Shown: piece by piece, positions 32,636 through 43,263 of the stretch
Position numbering within the stretch: position 1 is the first letter of the stretch
Layout of the letters: every line of letters begins with the position of its first letter
Source: Adiantum capillus-veneris
Taxonomy: Eukaryota; Streptophyta; Polypodiopsida; Polypodiales; Pteridaceae
Length of the DNA stretch: 64,000 nucleotides
NCBI GenBank assembly: GCA_014529385.2
Contig: CM043966.1
Coordinates: forward strand, 141,902,211 to 141,966,210
Direction: 5' to 3'
Notes under the pieces: model-generated
Seen by the model: the letters and a program-made list of their open reading frames with translations, nothing else
Told to the model about the DNA's origin: nothing
Databases searched by the model: none
Translations under genes and position numbers: made by a program

Positions 32636-33960
32636 GATTTCATACGCCTATAAAGTCTCCAGGGCTAAAAAGAGACCAAACTTGTGGAAACTGACTGTAC
32701 CAGAGTGTTCAAATGAGTATTTATACCCTAGGAACACCTTGAGTGGGAAACTTTGTCAAAGAATTGGAGACCAAAAGCCAAAACTCAGAGTGGCTGTAAC
32801 TAGAAAAATAAAAAACATGTGTTTGTAAGCACTTTTGAGCTTTAAATTTTGTTGTGAACACATGTACATGCTGCTGATAAGTAGGGGAACTTAAGGTAGA
32901 AACACATCTGAATTCTGAGACAGGAGACTTCATACGCGTATAAAGTCTCCACGGTAGATATGGGCAATATCTTGCATGTTGTCAGCTCTAAGCCATTTGG
33001 GAGGTTTCTATAAGCTTGACTACAAGATTCCATACCATTGGTCAGTCAAGTTTACATCTGCAAAGAATTTTGCAAATTCTAACCAAAAACAAAGAAAAGT
33101 CGTGAATTGGTGAATCATTGACATCAAAACTCAATTTTGAGCACATATGCCTTGAGTACACACAAAAGAGAACCTTATACTGAGATTTAAATTCATTTTT
33201 GTCAAATAGACTTCATACACATATAAAGTCTAACAGCCCAGAATAGACTCAAATGGTACAAAGGTATATGCCCCAAGTTTCCTAAAGCATTGGGGAAGTC
33301 CATAGCTTATATTTTATTGCATTTGGACCAAATCTAAGCTTACAAAGACCAAGAAACAATACAAACACTCTACACACCCCTTTTTAGGCCACAACTTGAA
33401 CAAACTTTATTCCAAACTCAAGTCAGAGAATATATGTGAAGTCCCTGAGTGTTGGGCTACCTCTGCAGCAAGTTTGATGACAATTGGCTCAAAAAGACTT
33501 TATACGCGTATAAAGTGTTTTTGATGCTATTGACCATTATTTGAACTTAAGACCATACAGGGAGTATGAGCACACAACTATAAGCACAAACCTGCAAAAA
33601 TCTAGTCAAGCTGGTCAAAAAGACTTTATACGTGTATGATGCCTTTTTTACCCTATTGACTTCCAAAGCTGAACTCGGGCATATCCTTGCATTCTAAGGG
33701 ACCTTAGAAGCCAATAGCCAAGATTACACTCAAATTGGAAAGTATTTGAGTCTGTAAGTGCCAAAAAACAAAAAAAATCAATCTGCATCAAATTGTAACT
33801 CACACTGAAGTGGTCCAATCATCATTTTGAAAGTTTCTAAGAGTTACATGAATGGTAGAGGATATCTGGTAAAACAATATTGCCATTTTTTATTAATAGA
33901 CTTTATATGCGTATAAAGTTTGACAGCCAGATTTGACTGAGTAACTTGAGCCTGCCAGGT
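32636..33960 (+). repeat. Palindrome-cored repeat array, left half (6 copies)
   Basis: Copies of a 22-bp palindrome (GACTTTATACG joined to its exact reverse complement) begin at 32636, 32926, 33209, 33496, 33622 and 33899. Four of the five steps are 277-290 bp; one is a 126-bp part unit. Sequence between the palindromes is only loosely alike, but shared phrases at matching offsets (TTTGGACCAAAT; TCTGCAGCAAGTTTG against TCTGCAACAAGTCTG in the right half) show these are divergent tandem units. No coding capacity. The array lies between the PBS-bearing LTR and element E. Confidence 0.88.
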
Positions 33961-34365
33961 AATCCACTTAACTATGACAACACATTTTTCTAGTCCATTC
34001 ACTGATAATAACATATATGGGGAGCCAACCCTTCCAATAGGAAGCTTTGGACGGCGGGAAATACTTGCATGTTATTCCCAATCAATACTGAATGCTACTA
34101 AAAGAGAACCACCATTGACAAAGATTTGCAGAGTCTAAAGTTTTGTACAGATAGCCAACAACAAAGTCCAACAAAGTCCAGACCAATTGGAAGTGCAATC
34201 AATCAACCAATTGGAGAGTTGAAATAGCCAGAGTAAGAGATGACAAAGCAAAATCTAAAGGTAAAAGGTTTGGATTTGTAGTGGTGTGCTAAGGCATTGA
34301 TGTATTTGAGATAAGGAAGAAACCTCTGAAGAGACCAAAAATCACAAGGAGATCAGTTCAGCATA
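33961..34365. other. Non-coding leader before element E gag
   Basis: No gene or LTR recognised. CAACAAAGTCCAACAAAGTCCA near 34,160 is a short tandem duplication. Confidence 0.35.
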
Positions 34366-36672
34366 GTGTCTATGAAAGAGAGTGTGACACAAGCTAGATT
34401 AGATCCACTAGCACCAATAATAGAAGATGGTAGTGGAACAGACACCTCCTCTGAACAATCCTTTTACCTCATGGCGGAACGGAACACTGTGGTTAACCAA
34501 CCAATCAAGGGAGAAGGAGGGAGCACCTCTAGAAACCCTCCTCGGAAAATAAGGTTTACAACCCTTTACTTAGAAGGACCAAATACCCATGGGGCTATGC
34601 TGATGAAAGGGGACAAAAAAAAAAAGTATTGAGGAAAAACTAGCAAAAGGAGTGGATGCCCTTCTAGTGTATGATGATGGGGATAGATTCCATGATGAGG
34701 AGGAAACACATTACCTTATTGTTAAGGATCCAGAGAACTACAACAAGTATGGGGATAATGTGGTAAAGGGGAAGATGGTTTCTAAAATCACCAAAATACC
34801 TCCTCTAATAGACCTTCCTAATGCCACCTTGGTGTTTGACAAGAAGGTGACTAAAATTGCGACTAGCCAAGGAGTGGTAGGAATCTATGAATACCTAAAT
34901 GGGAGAGTCAAGACATATTTTTGATGTCTAGCACCATTTTTCTTTAAGCTAGGCACAGAAAAGACTTGTACTTATTCTCATATGAATCAGGTGAGGGGAG
35001 TCTCATACTATATGTTGAAAAATATAGATGGGAGTATAGGCCAATAGAAAAAGCAGAGGTAACAAGATTGATAGCCACTAGGGTAATTCCAACAGGACTC
35101 GCTGCCACTCAAGGACTAAACCCTACCCCCAGTAAATCTACTAATACCTTTGAGGAAATGGAGGATGAGACCAAAATCCCAGCCAGTCAAGCTAAAACAA
35201 TAGAAATACCAGTTTCTCCTTCATATTTCAATACAAATCCATCATGGTTTCAACCCACAGTGACAAGGGAACAAGAGTTCTATAGAGGCAAAGTACCTAT
35301 TACAAATAGTTCATATGTGACTCCTATAGTCTCACCCATGCCCACTTACTCTTATTCTTATCCCAAGGAAAGCAAGCGGCCAACAACGGTGCCAACCGCC
35401 TATATGGAGAGAATCAAGATAGAAAGAGGGTTTGCAATGGAACCAATTTTTGAAAGGTCATACAGAGGATATGGGGGGGAGGTGCAACTTACGGAAGATT
35501 GAGACCTGGACCAGACCCTATGAGGGGAGAAGGTCGGGACGATTCTGCAGTTTGACTGGTGGAACAAAGACGTGTTAGACCTTCTTAAGTCCAAAAATGG
35601 GTACACAAGAGGTATTCAGGAGAAGGGGATCCTAGAGATCATGTGGCAACGTTCTTGAGAGTGATCCGATCAGAAGAGTTTAGAGACTTTGATACACAAT
35701 TTGCATGATTTAGACTCACCCTAGAGGAAGACGCTGCCACCTGGTTTGACTCTGTTGAAAGGCAAGATTTTGGGACCATCCAAGAAGTTTTTGATGAGTT
35801 TGTGGAGCAATTCTCTCAAAGGGGATAGCCCACAATATTTTCTCTCAAATCCACAAGTTTAAACAAAAAGAGGGAGAATATGTTAGAAAGGCAACCATAC
35901 GGCTAAAATGATACGTAAAGTTCTACCCAATGGAAGAACTACCTACTCAATCCAGACTGATGTTGATATTTATCCAAGGATTGAGAAATGCAATTCTTCA
36001 AAAAGATTTGCATACGAAGAAAAGCACCACCTTAAATGAGTTAACCAAAGAGGCCTTGTTCCTTGTAGATAATTGTGAGATCTACAGAGTTGGAGATCTA
36101 AGAGACAAAGATGATGATTCATCATCTCAACAAAGTGGGTTGAAGTTTGGGAAGACAGTACAATGAAATGAACCAGGAGTAAATCAAGAGCAACTGATAA
36201 AGGAGGTGCTAAAGAGAATTAGCCAATGTTCCAAGCCACAAGCTAAGCCATTAAAGTGGTGCACCATTGAACAAAATCGACAAATCATGTTACTGAGGAA
36301 TGCTACTATAATAAAGGGTATGTGAGAGAACGACAATATGTTTGTGAGAGAATGACAGTATGTTTCCCAACCCCGCAAGTAGCACCACCTCAAGTGCCAC
36401 ATGTACCTAGATATACTACGGGAAATTTTCCAGGACCATCTGGGGTTGAACGACTACAACCACCACTCCCACGGACAAGGCCGATAGGTGTGAGATACGC
36501 GCATGCTTTGGAAGAACCAGAGAAACAAGCCTTAGTGCATGTCCCTGTTTATTATGAAGAGTCGAGTGGAACAATGGCCTGCCCAACATACTACCCACCA
36601 GAAGAGCCGAGAACGTCGGAACCATGGAGTATGATCGGCAATGTTGGACCACAACTGCGGCATAGGCTGTAG
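34366..36672 (+). pseudogene. Gag polyprotein, element E
   Basis: Gag of element E in consecutive broken frames (34366-34632, 34652-34924, 34966-35502, about 35510-35870, 35930-36166, 36322-36672). The first three are unrecognised, the third Pro- and Ser-rich. Capsid codons follow: KWVHKRYSGEGDPRDHVATF, LTLEEDAATWFDSVERQDFG, VFDEFVEQFSQRG, typical of a retrotransposon gag core. The 36322 frame (APPQVPHVPRYTTGNFPGPS) is a Pro-rich linker to the zinc knuckles. A frameshift at the G-run near 35478 separates the leader from the capsid. Gag would form the intracellular particle. The start at 34366 is the first Met of the open stretch and is provisional. Confidence 0.68.
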
Positions 36673-36788
36673 GAGAAAGTAGAAATAGTTTGGACAAAAG
36701 AACATTGTTGTTCATAGCCAATGGAGGTTTCAATGGACTAAGACCAACATACCAATAGACAGGTGCTCAAGGAGCTCCACGACAACCG

Positions 36789-37079
36789 TTGGGACCTTAC
36801 TATAAATGTGGGGGCGACCATCTTATGAAAGAATGTCCTCATTCGGAAATTGTCCAAGTCAATGCATATTGTCCAAATTTCAACATCGCTCATTTGATTT
36901 CCGATTGCCCAAAAACTCCAAACAAAGCAATAAAAGCAACCATAAACATTTTGGAGTCTATCCCTTCAAGCAGTGGTTCCGAGAATGAAACAATAATACC
37001 AATACACGTCATCACACACAAGCTCAGGCTCAAAAAGAAAAAGGGGGACTTGAAAATGAAGAACCAAGATGTAAAATAG
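36789..37079 (+). pseudogene. Gag zinc knuckles, element E
   Basis: Two CCHC-like knuckles in a row: YYKCGGDHLMKECP (first Cys changed to Tyr, only three residues before His) and YCPNFNIAHLISDCP (second Cys changed to Phe). Both would bind packaged RNA. A Ser/Thr and Lys-rich tail follows to TAG at 37077. No RT follows, unlike a standard gypsy element. Confidence 0.75.
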
Positions 37080-38378
37080 TTAGCATTGAAAGGAAAAGTT
37101 AACGAAACACATGGAAAGCTAGAAAAGCATGGGTAGAAGTGAGGAAAGAAGGAGAACAAAATGTCATAACAAAAGAATTACAGTGAACAAAAGATAGAGT
37201 AGAAAAACTTGAGAGACGAGCACTTCAAAAACCAAAAACACCAACAGATATTGAACTTGAGAAGAAAATGAAATCCAAAAGTGCGGGATTAGGTGGATTT
37301 GTGCTAGTGGAAAAAGTAAATGAACATCTAGACGCACTCTTGAAAGCATACGACTCAAGGCTTAAAATCGACCAAACTCAGGAACAAAAATGGATGACAT
37401 ATCCCTATGCTGAGTTGGAAAAATAGAGACTAGAAATGTGTCAAAAGATGATCCAAACTGCCACATTGCTTTAGATAACACTTATGCCAGAATGGAGTCA
37501 ATACATCGTTGACTACTTGGAAAGACAGACGTTTCCTGAAAATATCACCAAAGCATGACAGAGAACGATAGAAATAGAAGCTTGTGAGTTCACTCTTATT
37601 GAAAATCAGCTTTATAAAAGGGGAAAGGATAACCATCTTAGGCTGTGTGGAACGAAGAACATGTACATTCCAATCCTGGAACAAGTACATGCAAGGATTA
37701 GTGAGGGCCATTTCTCAGGGAAAAAGACAAAAAAAATTGTACTAACATCGGGAATATGGTGGCTAGCATTACATATGGACGCAAACGAGTATACAAAACA
37801 ATGTGAGTCTTGTCAATGAGCCAACATACCAATAAAACGGGATGAGATGTCCTTATGACCAATGATGGGAGCCAGAGCCTTTGCAAAGTGGGGACTAGAC
37901 TTTGCAGGACCAGTATCACCCTCTGCTTACAAAACACATGCCCAATACATCATTGTAGCCACAGATTATCTCACAAAATGGGTAGAAGCAAAAGCTACAC
38001 AAAAGGCTGATGCCAGGACTACTGCACAATTTCTATACAAAAATGTTTGTTAGATATTGTCTACCTATAGAAATTGTCAGTGATCGAGGCACACATTTCA
38101 TAAATGAGATAATTGAAAATCTTCTTGAATACTTTGTGATAATTCATGAGAAGAAGTCATCTCCCTACCACCCACCACAGGCTAATGGCCAAGTAGAAGC
38201 TACAGAGAAGACTCTATGCACAATCTTAACTAAGATAGTATCAGAGTCTAGAATGGATTGGGATCAAAAACTACATTCAACTTTATGGGCGTATAGAATT
38301 GCTTACAAAACCTCAATAGGCACAACACCGTACAACATGGTGTTTGGACTTAATGCTATACTACCTAAGAATTCTTAA
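37080..38378 (+). pseudogene. Integrase zinc module and core, element E
   Basis: After the knuckles one frame, with a few stops, reads GGFVLVEKVNEHLDALLKAY and PEWSQYIVDYLERQTFPENI, directly followed by the integrase zinc module (FTLIENQLYKRGKDNHLRLC, ILEQVHARISEGHFSG, CESCQ). No RT or RNase H lies between gag and integrase. The core has GARAFAKWGLDFAGP (first Asp near 37898), HAQYIIVATDYLTKWVEAKA, FVRYCLPIEIVSDRGTHF (Asp near 38082), QANGQVEATEK (Glu near 38196) and LHSTLWAYRIAYKTSIGTTP. One frameshift near 38040 divides it. The DDE triad is preserved in sequence though not in one frame. Confidence 0.88.
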
Positions 38379-38740
38379 TTCCAACCCTAAGAGCAACAAA
38401 ATGTCTAGAGTGGACAGGTCATAAAATGTCCTCACGTATAGATGACCTTTAAAAGCTAGATGAGCTTTCCTTGAAAGCAATAGCTTCTATCTAAGCACAA
38501 AAACATCGACAAAAAGAATTTTTTGATAAGCATATACACTCCAAAAAATTCAAAACAGGACATTATGTCTTGGTTTACATGTTAAAACAACATGCAAAAA
38601 AACTTAGAAAGCGAGGGACGGGACCCTTTGTGATTGAATACTTATCACCAAGTGGGGCCATCAAACTTGCTACATTGGATGGAAAGGAAATTCCTAACTG
38701 AATAAGTGGTTGCTGACTAAAAAGATTTCATCTACCACTA
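38379..38740 (+). pseudogene. Integrase C-terminal domain, element E
   Basis: Continues the core: FLIPTLRATKCLEWTGHKMS, then HRQKEFFDKHIHSKKFKTGH, VLVYMLKQHAKKLRKRGTGP, EYLSPSGAIKLATLDGKEIP, ISGC, LKRFHLPLTL. This is the beta-barrel and tail that gypsy integrases use for DNA contact, without a chromodomain. Three nonsense codons are present. The final frame runs on without a break into the protease-like domain. Confidence 0.8.
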
Positions 38741-39245
38741 ACTCTAAATATGATCCATCAAGAAAAGAAATGGATGCAAGCAAAACAGAACATTGTTGTA
38801 GAAGCTCAAGTAGAGGCTAAAGAAATGATAGCAAAAAAGAATCTTCTTCGACGGCAACAAAAACATGGACCCCCTCTGAAGATAAACGCAATTTGGGTCA
38901 CAGAATTTGACAGCGAGACCACAGAGGAGCTTGAAGTTGATGTCAAAATTGGACACAATCAAGTGAAGGCAACAACGATACTTGATTCGGGATCTCAAGG
39001 CAACTTGATCTCCTACAATCTTTACAAGCAACTTCAACTTGACAACCAATTACAGGAGACGTAGAACAAGCTCCAAAGTTATTCAGAACATTTAATAAGG
39101 TTTTGGGATGGACAGTGCTCAAAGTACATGTAAACCAACATGTCTATTTGCATAAATTTTATGTGGTAGAAGATACGAGCATACAACATGCCGTATTGCT
39201 AGGGGAACCTTGGCAGAGAAAATATAAGGTACAACTTGAATGAAG
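38741..39245 (+). pseudogene. Aspartic protease-like domain fused after integrase, element E
   Basis: The frame at 38750-39064 continues from the integrase tail through a basic helix (EAQVEAKEMIAKKNLLRRQQ) into a retropepsin-like fold: LEVDVKIGHNQVKATTILDS with D-S-G-S at residues 79-82 (about 38984-38995), then QGNLISYNLYKQL. After a frame change near 39050 the C-terminal part is VLKVHVNQHVYLHKFYVV and HAVLLGEPWQRKYKVQLE, the L-G-x-P-W hallmark. Protease normally precedes RT; here it follows integrase. The active-site triplet is intact, although the frame is not. Confidence 0.75.
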
Positions 39246-39940
39246 TCAAAACACTGTGAGTATACAATCTGATTCAAAAAAATAGCAAGTTACTTTTGCT
39301 ACAAGAGCAGAAAAAAAAATCAGAAATGCAACTGGCAGACAAAGGAAAGCAGCTCTTACAAACACCCATTGAGCCACAAGAGATTCCAAAGAGCAATTCA
39401 AGGCAGCATGTACAAGTCCATAAGGCAAAGACTCTAGTATACAACAGGAGCATGATATATCATAATCCAAAGCACAGAAGTCACCCAAGAGCACCCCAAT
39501 AAAAACAACATGCTCAGTACAACAAAGTTATCAAGTAAATTTGGGTCAAAAAGGATCAATTGACCAAGGCGGAGCAACCAAAAATTGCAGTTCACCCTCC
39601 AATGACATCTAATACAAACAGGAAGCCAAAGCCAAACTCTTGCCAAAAGCAGATATGGGTACCAAAGAAGCTACTCAAAACTCACAACCGCCATACCAAA
39701 ATCTGGATTTGAAAGCAACAACCTCAAGAACTACCAGTACACAATTTCTACACACAATAAATGGCAAGTTCCAATCAACTATTAGCGAAGGTTCCGTGGT
39801 GGAGACCTAAGAAAACTCTATTGACCATCATGGAAAGAGCCCGAATACTCGAGAGCTTATTGTTTAGACGACTTCCCCAGGAGCATACTTCCATGCAAAA
39901 CTTCAACATCGACATTGTCGTCCAAGAGGACTTCGACTAG
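39246..39940 (+). pseudogene. W-x-P-K repeat tail, element E
   Basis: Basic, low-hydrophobicity codons following the protease. Repeated Trp-x-Pro-Lys-Lys boxes stand out: QIWVPKKLLK at about 39652, and WWRPKKTLLT at about 39802, with a decayed one between (KIWI then stop). The end reads FRRLPQEHTSMQNFNIDIVV and QEDFD, TAG at 39938. The function of this tail is unknown; it resembles the minus-strand segment at 54.96-55.6 kb. The stop codon overlaps the polypurine tract. Confidence 0.6.
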
Positions 39941-39954
39941 GAAGGGGGGAGGAA
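39940..39954 (+). other. Polypurine tract of element E
   Basis: GGAAGGGGGGAGGAA directly at the end of the element E reading frame, the expected place for a plus-strand primer. Confidence 0.65.
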
Positions 39955-41850
39955 CCGACACGCTATAAGTGTAAAAAAAGGGCAATGTTTTTCTTAATTT
40001 TATAAATTTTTGTGTTTGACTGCAAATATTCTGATAAACATGAACAGATATGCTCTTAAATATTGTGTAATAACCAGATGTCAGAGGATAAACACCAAGA
40101 TGAGCCTCTAGGTGTGTGCATATATCTAAAAATCGCAATTTTCATGCGGAAAAGCCGAGAAAATAGAGCAATCCGGCCAAAAATACTACTGATAGATGTA
40201 TACGGTGGTTTTTTATGATATTATCTAATTATCTTGATTTTTTAATAATTTTTGGATCAAGTAAGATATTGTGCTTTATTTTGTATTATTTTTCCAGCAA
40301 AAAACAAAGCAAAATAGAAAAAGCAAGTGAAATGACAACTTGGCGACAAAAGAAAAATATAGGAGTGATCAATAAGCAATTAATAGCTTATGGTGAAGAC
40401 GGGGTGAAAATATGTGAAAAGTTGCAAAAAGCCAAATTGGCCGATTTTTGGCCCAATTGACAAATCTTTCAGAAACAGAGCAACCGGAGTCCAAATGAAG
40501 AAATTTTTGAGCCTAAGTACATTTTACAACAAGATAGGAGCACATGTAAAATTTGGTAAAAAGTGGTTCAGGAACCCCGATATAAGTTCTTTTGGGCCCA
40601 CTTAATAGCTCATTTTCACTATTCACAAGTGAGAGAGAGCTTGAGAGACCTAAAGCGATCGGATCTTCTACGACTCCTTACGATGCACATGACACACCGA
40701 TCGACGCCAGATATGAGAGGTAGACTTGTTACCATGAGCTTTTCTTGTTGGTTGCTACAAAACTTGATGGGGGGTTAACCCTAAACTAAAAGAACACCTC
40801 TACGACCTTCAATGCTAGTTTAGGTCAACCGGAAAAACCCTAACCTCTTCGGGCACGACAAAGACTGATCAATGAGAAAGAATCGCCGAAATGACACAAA
40901 ACTTCAAGAGAAGATACATCTCAAGCATGTCTATGAGCCAAATAAGCCTCCCTCCAAATCGACCACCATCAAAAAGTGGGCCAAAACATTGGAAAAGGCT
41001 TCGGGGACGTATTAGGGAAAATTTGGACTCTCAAAGGGGCCATATAAGGAAGTTTGACTTTGCCTCTCTTGTCCAAAGTGGGCAACCCGGTGAAGTACAT
41101 AAACGCTTTGTCAAAACCTTATCAACCAACATATCATTGGAAAGATCTTAGAAAGTAGGTTCTAAATCCCCAAACTCCGACAAATTTGGAGTTAGTTTGT
41201 AGAAGTTATGGCCTCCCCACTAAAGCTGAAATGTGGGGAGAGATTCCATTTATAAGACGGAGTTGTCACATCAAAAAATGGAATCTTCTAGGATATAAGG
41301 AGTCTGATGGCATGCTATATATCAATGGATAGATCTTGATGAGTACATTCTAAATCCAAAAGGTCCGACAAGTTTTGATTTGATTTGTAAAAATTTTACC
41401 GTGCACACGTTTTGGACAAGAGGGAGAAAGTCAAAGTCCTTATAGGGCCCATTTGAGAGTCCAAAATTTCCCTAATGGCAAAGCATCATTTGGACCTCAC
41501 GGTCGAGATAGGTGTCCACTTGCCACCAAACTTCACACGCGTCATCGACATATCATCAACAACCAACATGTAAGGTCAAACGTCAAGAGAAACTGCTGCC
41601 AACAATCTCCTCAACAAAGGACGCTATTTGAGCGACAAATTTCCAAAAGGGGCATCTGTGAGTCCAAAGGATTCATCATAGTCACAAGAGGATGCCTAGA
41701 GACGTCCACATGCAGGGGAATTAAAGATCAAGAAGAATCTTTGAGAAAACACGGCTACAATGAAAAAATCCCTTCCGGAGACTAAAATACCAAGTAGGGA
41801 GTTTCAAAATTGATCAACTGACTTTTTAAAGTGAAAAAAAATTAGCAGGG
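39955..41850. other. Non-coding; presumed 3' LTR and flank of element E
   Basis: No gene seen. Sequence after the polypurine tract should be the 3' LTR (a TG start may be TGTAAAAAAAGGGC at 39968), but no matching 5' LTR lies before 34,366, so its limits are undefined. AGCCAAATTGGCCGATTTTTGG near 40,430 is partly self-complementary. Confidence 0.35.
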
Positions 41851-41899
41851 CTTAAGGCACAATCACCAAACACCTCAAAGCATCAAGATCAGTTTTTAT

Positions 41900-43263
41900 C
41901 AACTAAAGACTTCATACGCATATGAAGTCTCCCAAAAAAATTTGGCACAAGAAACACTCGCATGAATTCATAGCATCATTATGCATACCCTCTAGATGGA
42001 ACACACAAAATTTCATTAAAGTTGGAGCTATTACAGGCACCCAAGAACCAAAAAACGCAAAGTCTTAGCCTAATTCCAATATTTGGCTTTAGACTTATCA
42101 AAATGGCTCCAAATCATGTGAAACGGACTTCATATGCGTATAAAGTATAACTTTGCAATAGAGGGGTGCTGGCAACAATTTGATCCACCAAACTTGTAAC
42201 GCATATCACACCAAGCCTCTACACCAAATTTGGACCAAATTGGGAATGTATTGGTCATTACTCACCTCATTTTCAAAACAAAGTGTCATAACCTGATTTT
42301 ATGGCCTTAAGCTCAAGAACACTTACCCAATTTCATATGTGCACCTATCAAATCCTTATAAACATCATGGACTATGTCTGCAACAAGTCTGGGTCAAGAA
42401 TTCTAAAGGAGACTTTATACGCGTATAAAGTCTACCAGTCTTGATATGGTAGGCTAGTTGGGATTTAAAGCCCTTAGCTCTTGGAACACATCATCATGAG
42501 CCCTCTAACACACATCAATCACAAATGGAGGTGTTTTGACCTTCAGTCATTTAGAAGAGCTGCATTGACATCTTTTGAAGCCTTTTAACACGATTCACAA
42601 GTTCAAATTCATATCAGAGATCATGGACACTTTAAACAAGCCATACAACACCAGCCTATGGAATTTCTAACTGTTTTGCATCAGGAGACTTTATACGTGT
42701 ATAATGTCCAAACTATTATGTAGAAGCCAAACCAAGAAATTCTTAATACTGGCTTGTGCACCACGTTGTATACAATGCATACCTTCAATTTGGACAAGTT
42801 TGGGCTAGATGATGACCACTTGAAGCACAAAATGAAAAAGTCCCACCTCAAGAGTATTCTAGACCCCATCCAATTAGCCCACATCCAAATGAGAATTAGA
42901 GTTGATAAAGGGAGTCCCGTCACCAAAGGAAGCTACATAAGAAGCGTAAGCTAGAAAACTCAATGAAGACTTCATACGTGTATGAAGTCTCCTACTGATC
43001 AAATGACAGTCTAGGGTAAAGCTCTCAGTTCCAAGACTTTTATCCCAACAATTTTAACCCAAAGCTCAAGTCCCATCAAATTCTGTGGCCTTTTACCCAT
43101 CTTAACCCCAATATCGGAATCCCAACCTCCATAAGTAAAATCTGGCTCCATGTGCAAAAGGAGAATTCAAAATAAAATTCCACTATCACAGATGGGTATC
43201 ACAGCTAATGACTACTTACACTGAAAGTCTGAGTCATCTTTAACACTATAGACTTTATACGCG
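41900..43263 (+). repeat. Palindrome-cored repeat array, right half (6 copies)
   Basis: Palindrome copies begin at 41908, 42126, 42411, 42687, 42968 and 43251; steps are 218, 285, 276, 281 and 283 bp. The copy at 42411 is a perfect 22-bp palindrome. Copies at 41908 and 42968 carry matched changes in both arms (GACTTCATA with TATGAAGTC). The last copy stops at its exact centre (GACTTTATACGCG at 43251-43263) where TTGTTGGGCGC begins. Orientation and phase fit the left half, so both are read as one array separated by element E. Confidence 0.88.

Noticed and set aside
34366-34924. Host gene in the first two ORFs of element E
   Set aside because: They run on in the same direction into capsid codons with small breaks between, so an N-terminal gag origin is simpler, although no domain is recognised.
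32636-43263. CRISPR-like reading of the regularly spaced palindrome
   Set aside because: Spacing is about 280 bp, the spacers are diverged copies of each other, no cas genes exist, and the context is plant retrotransposons.
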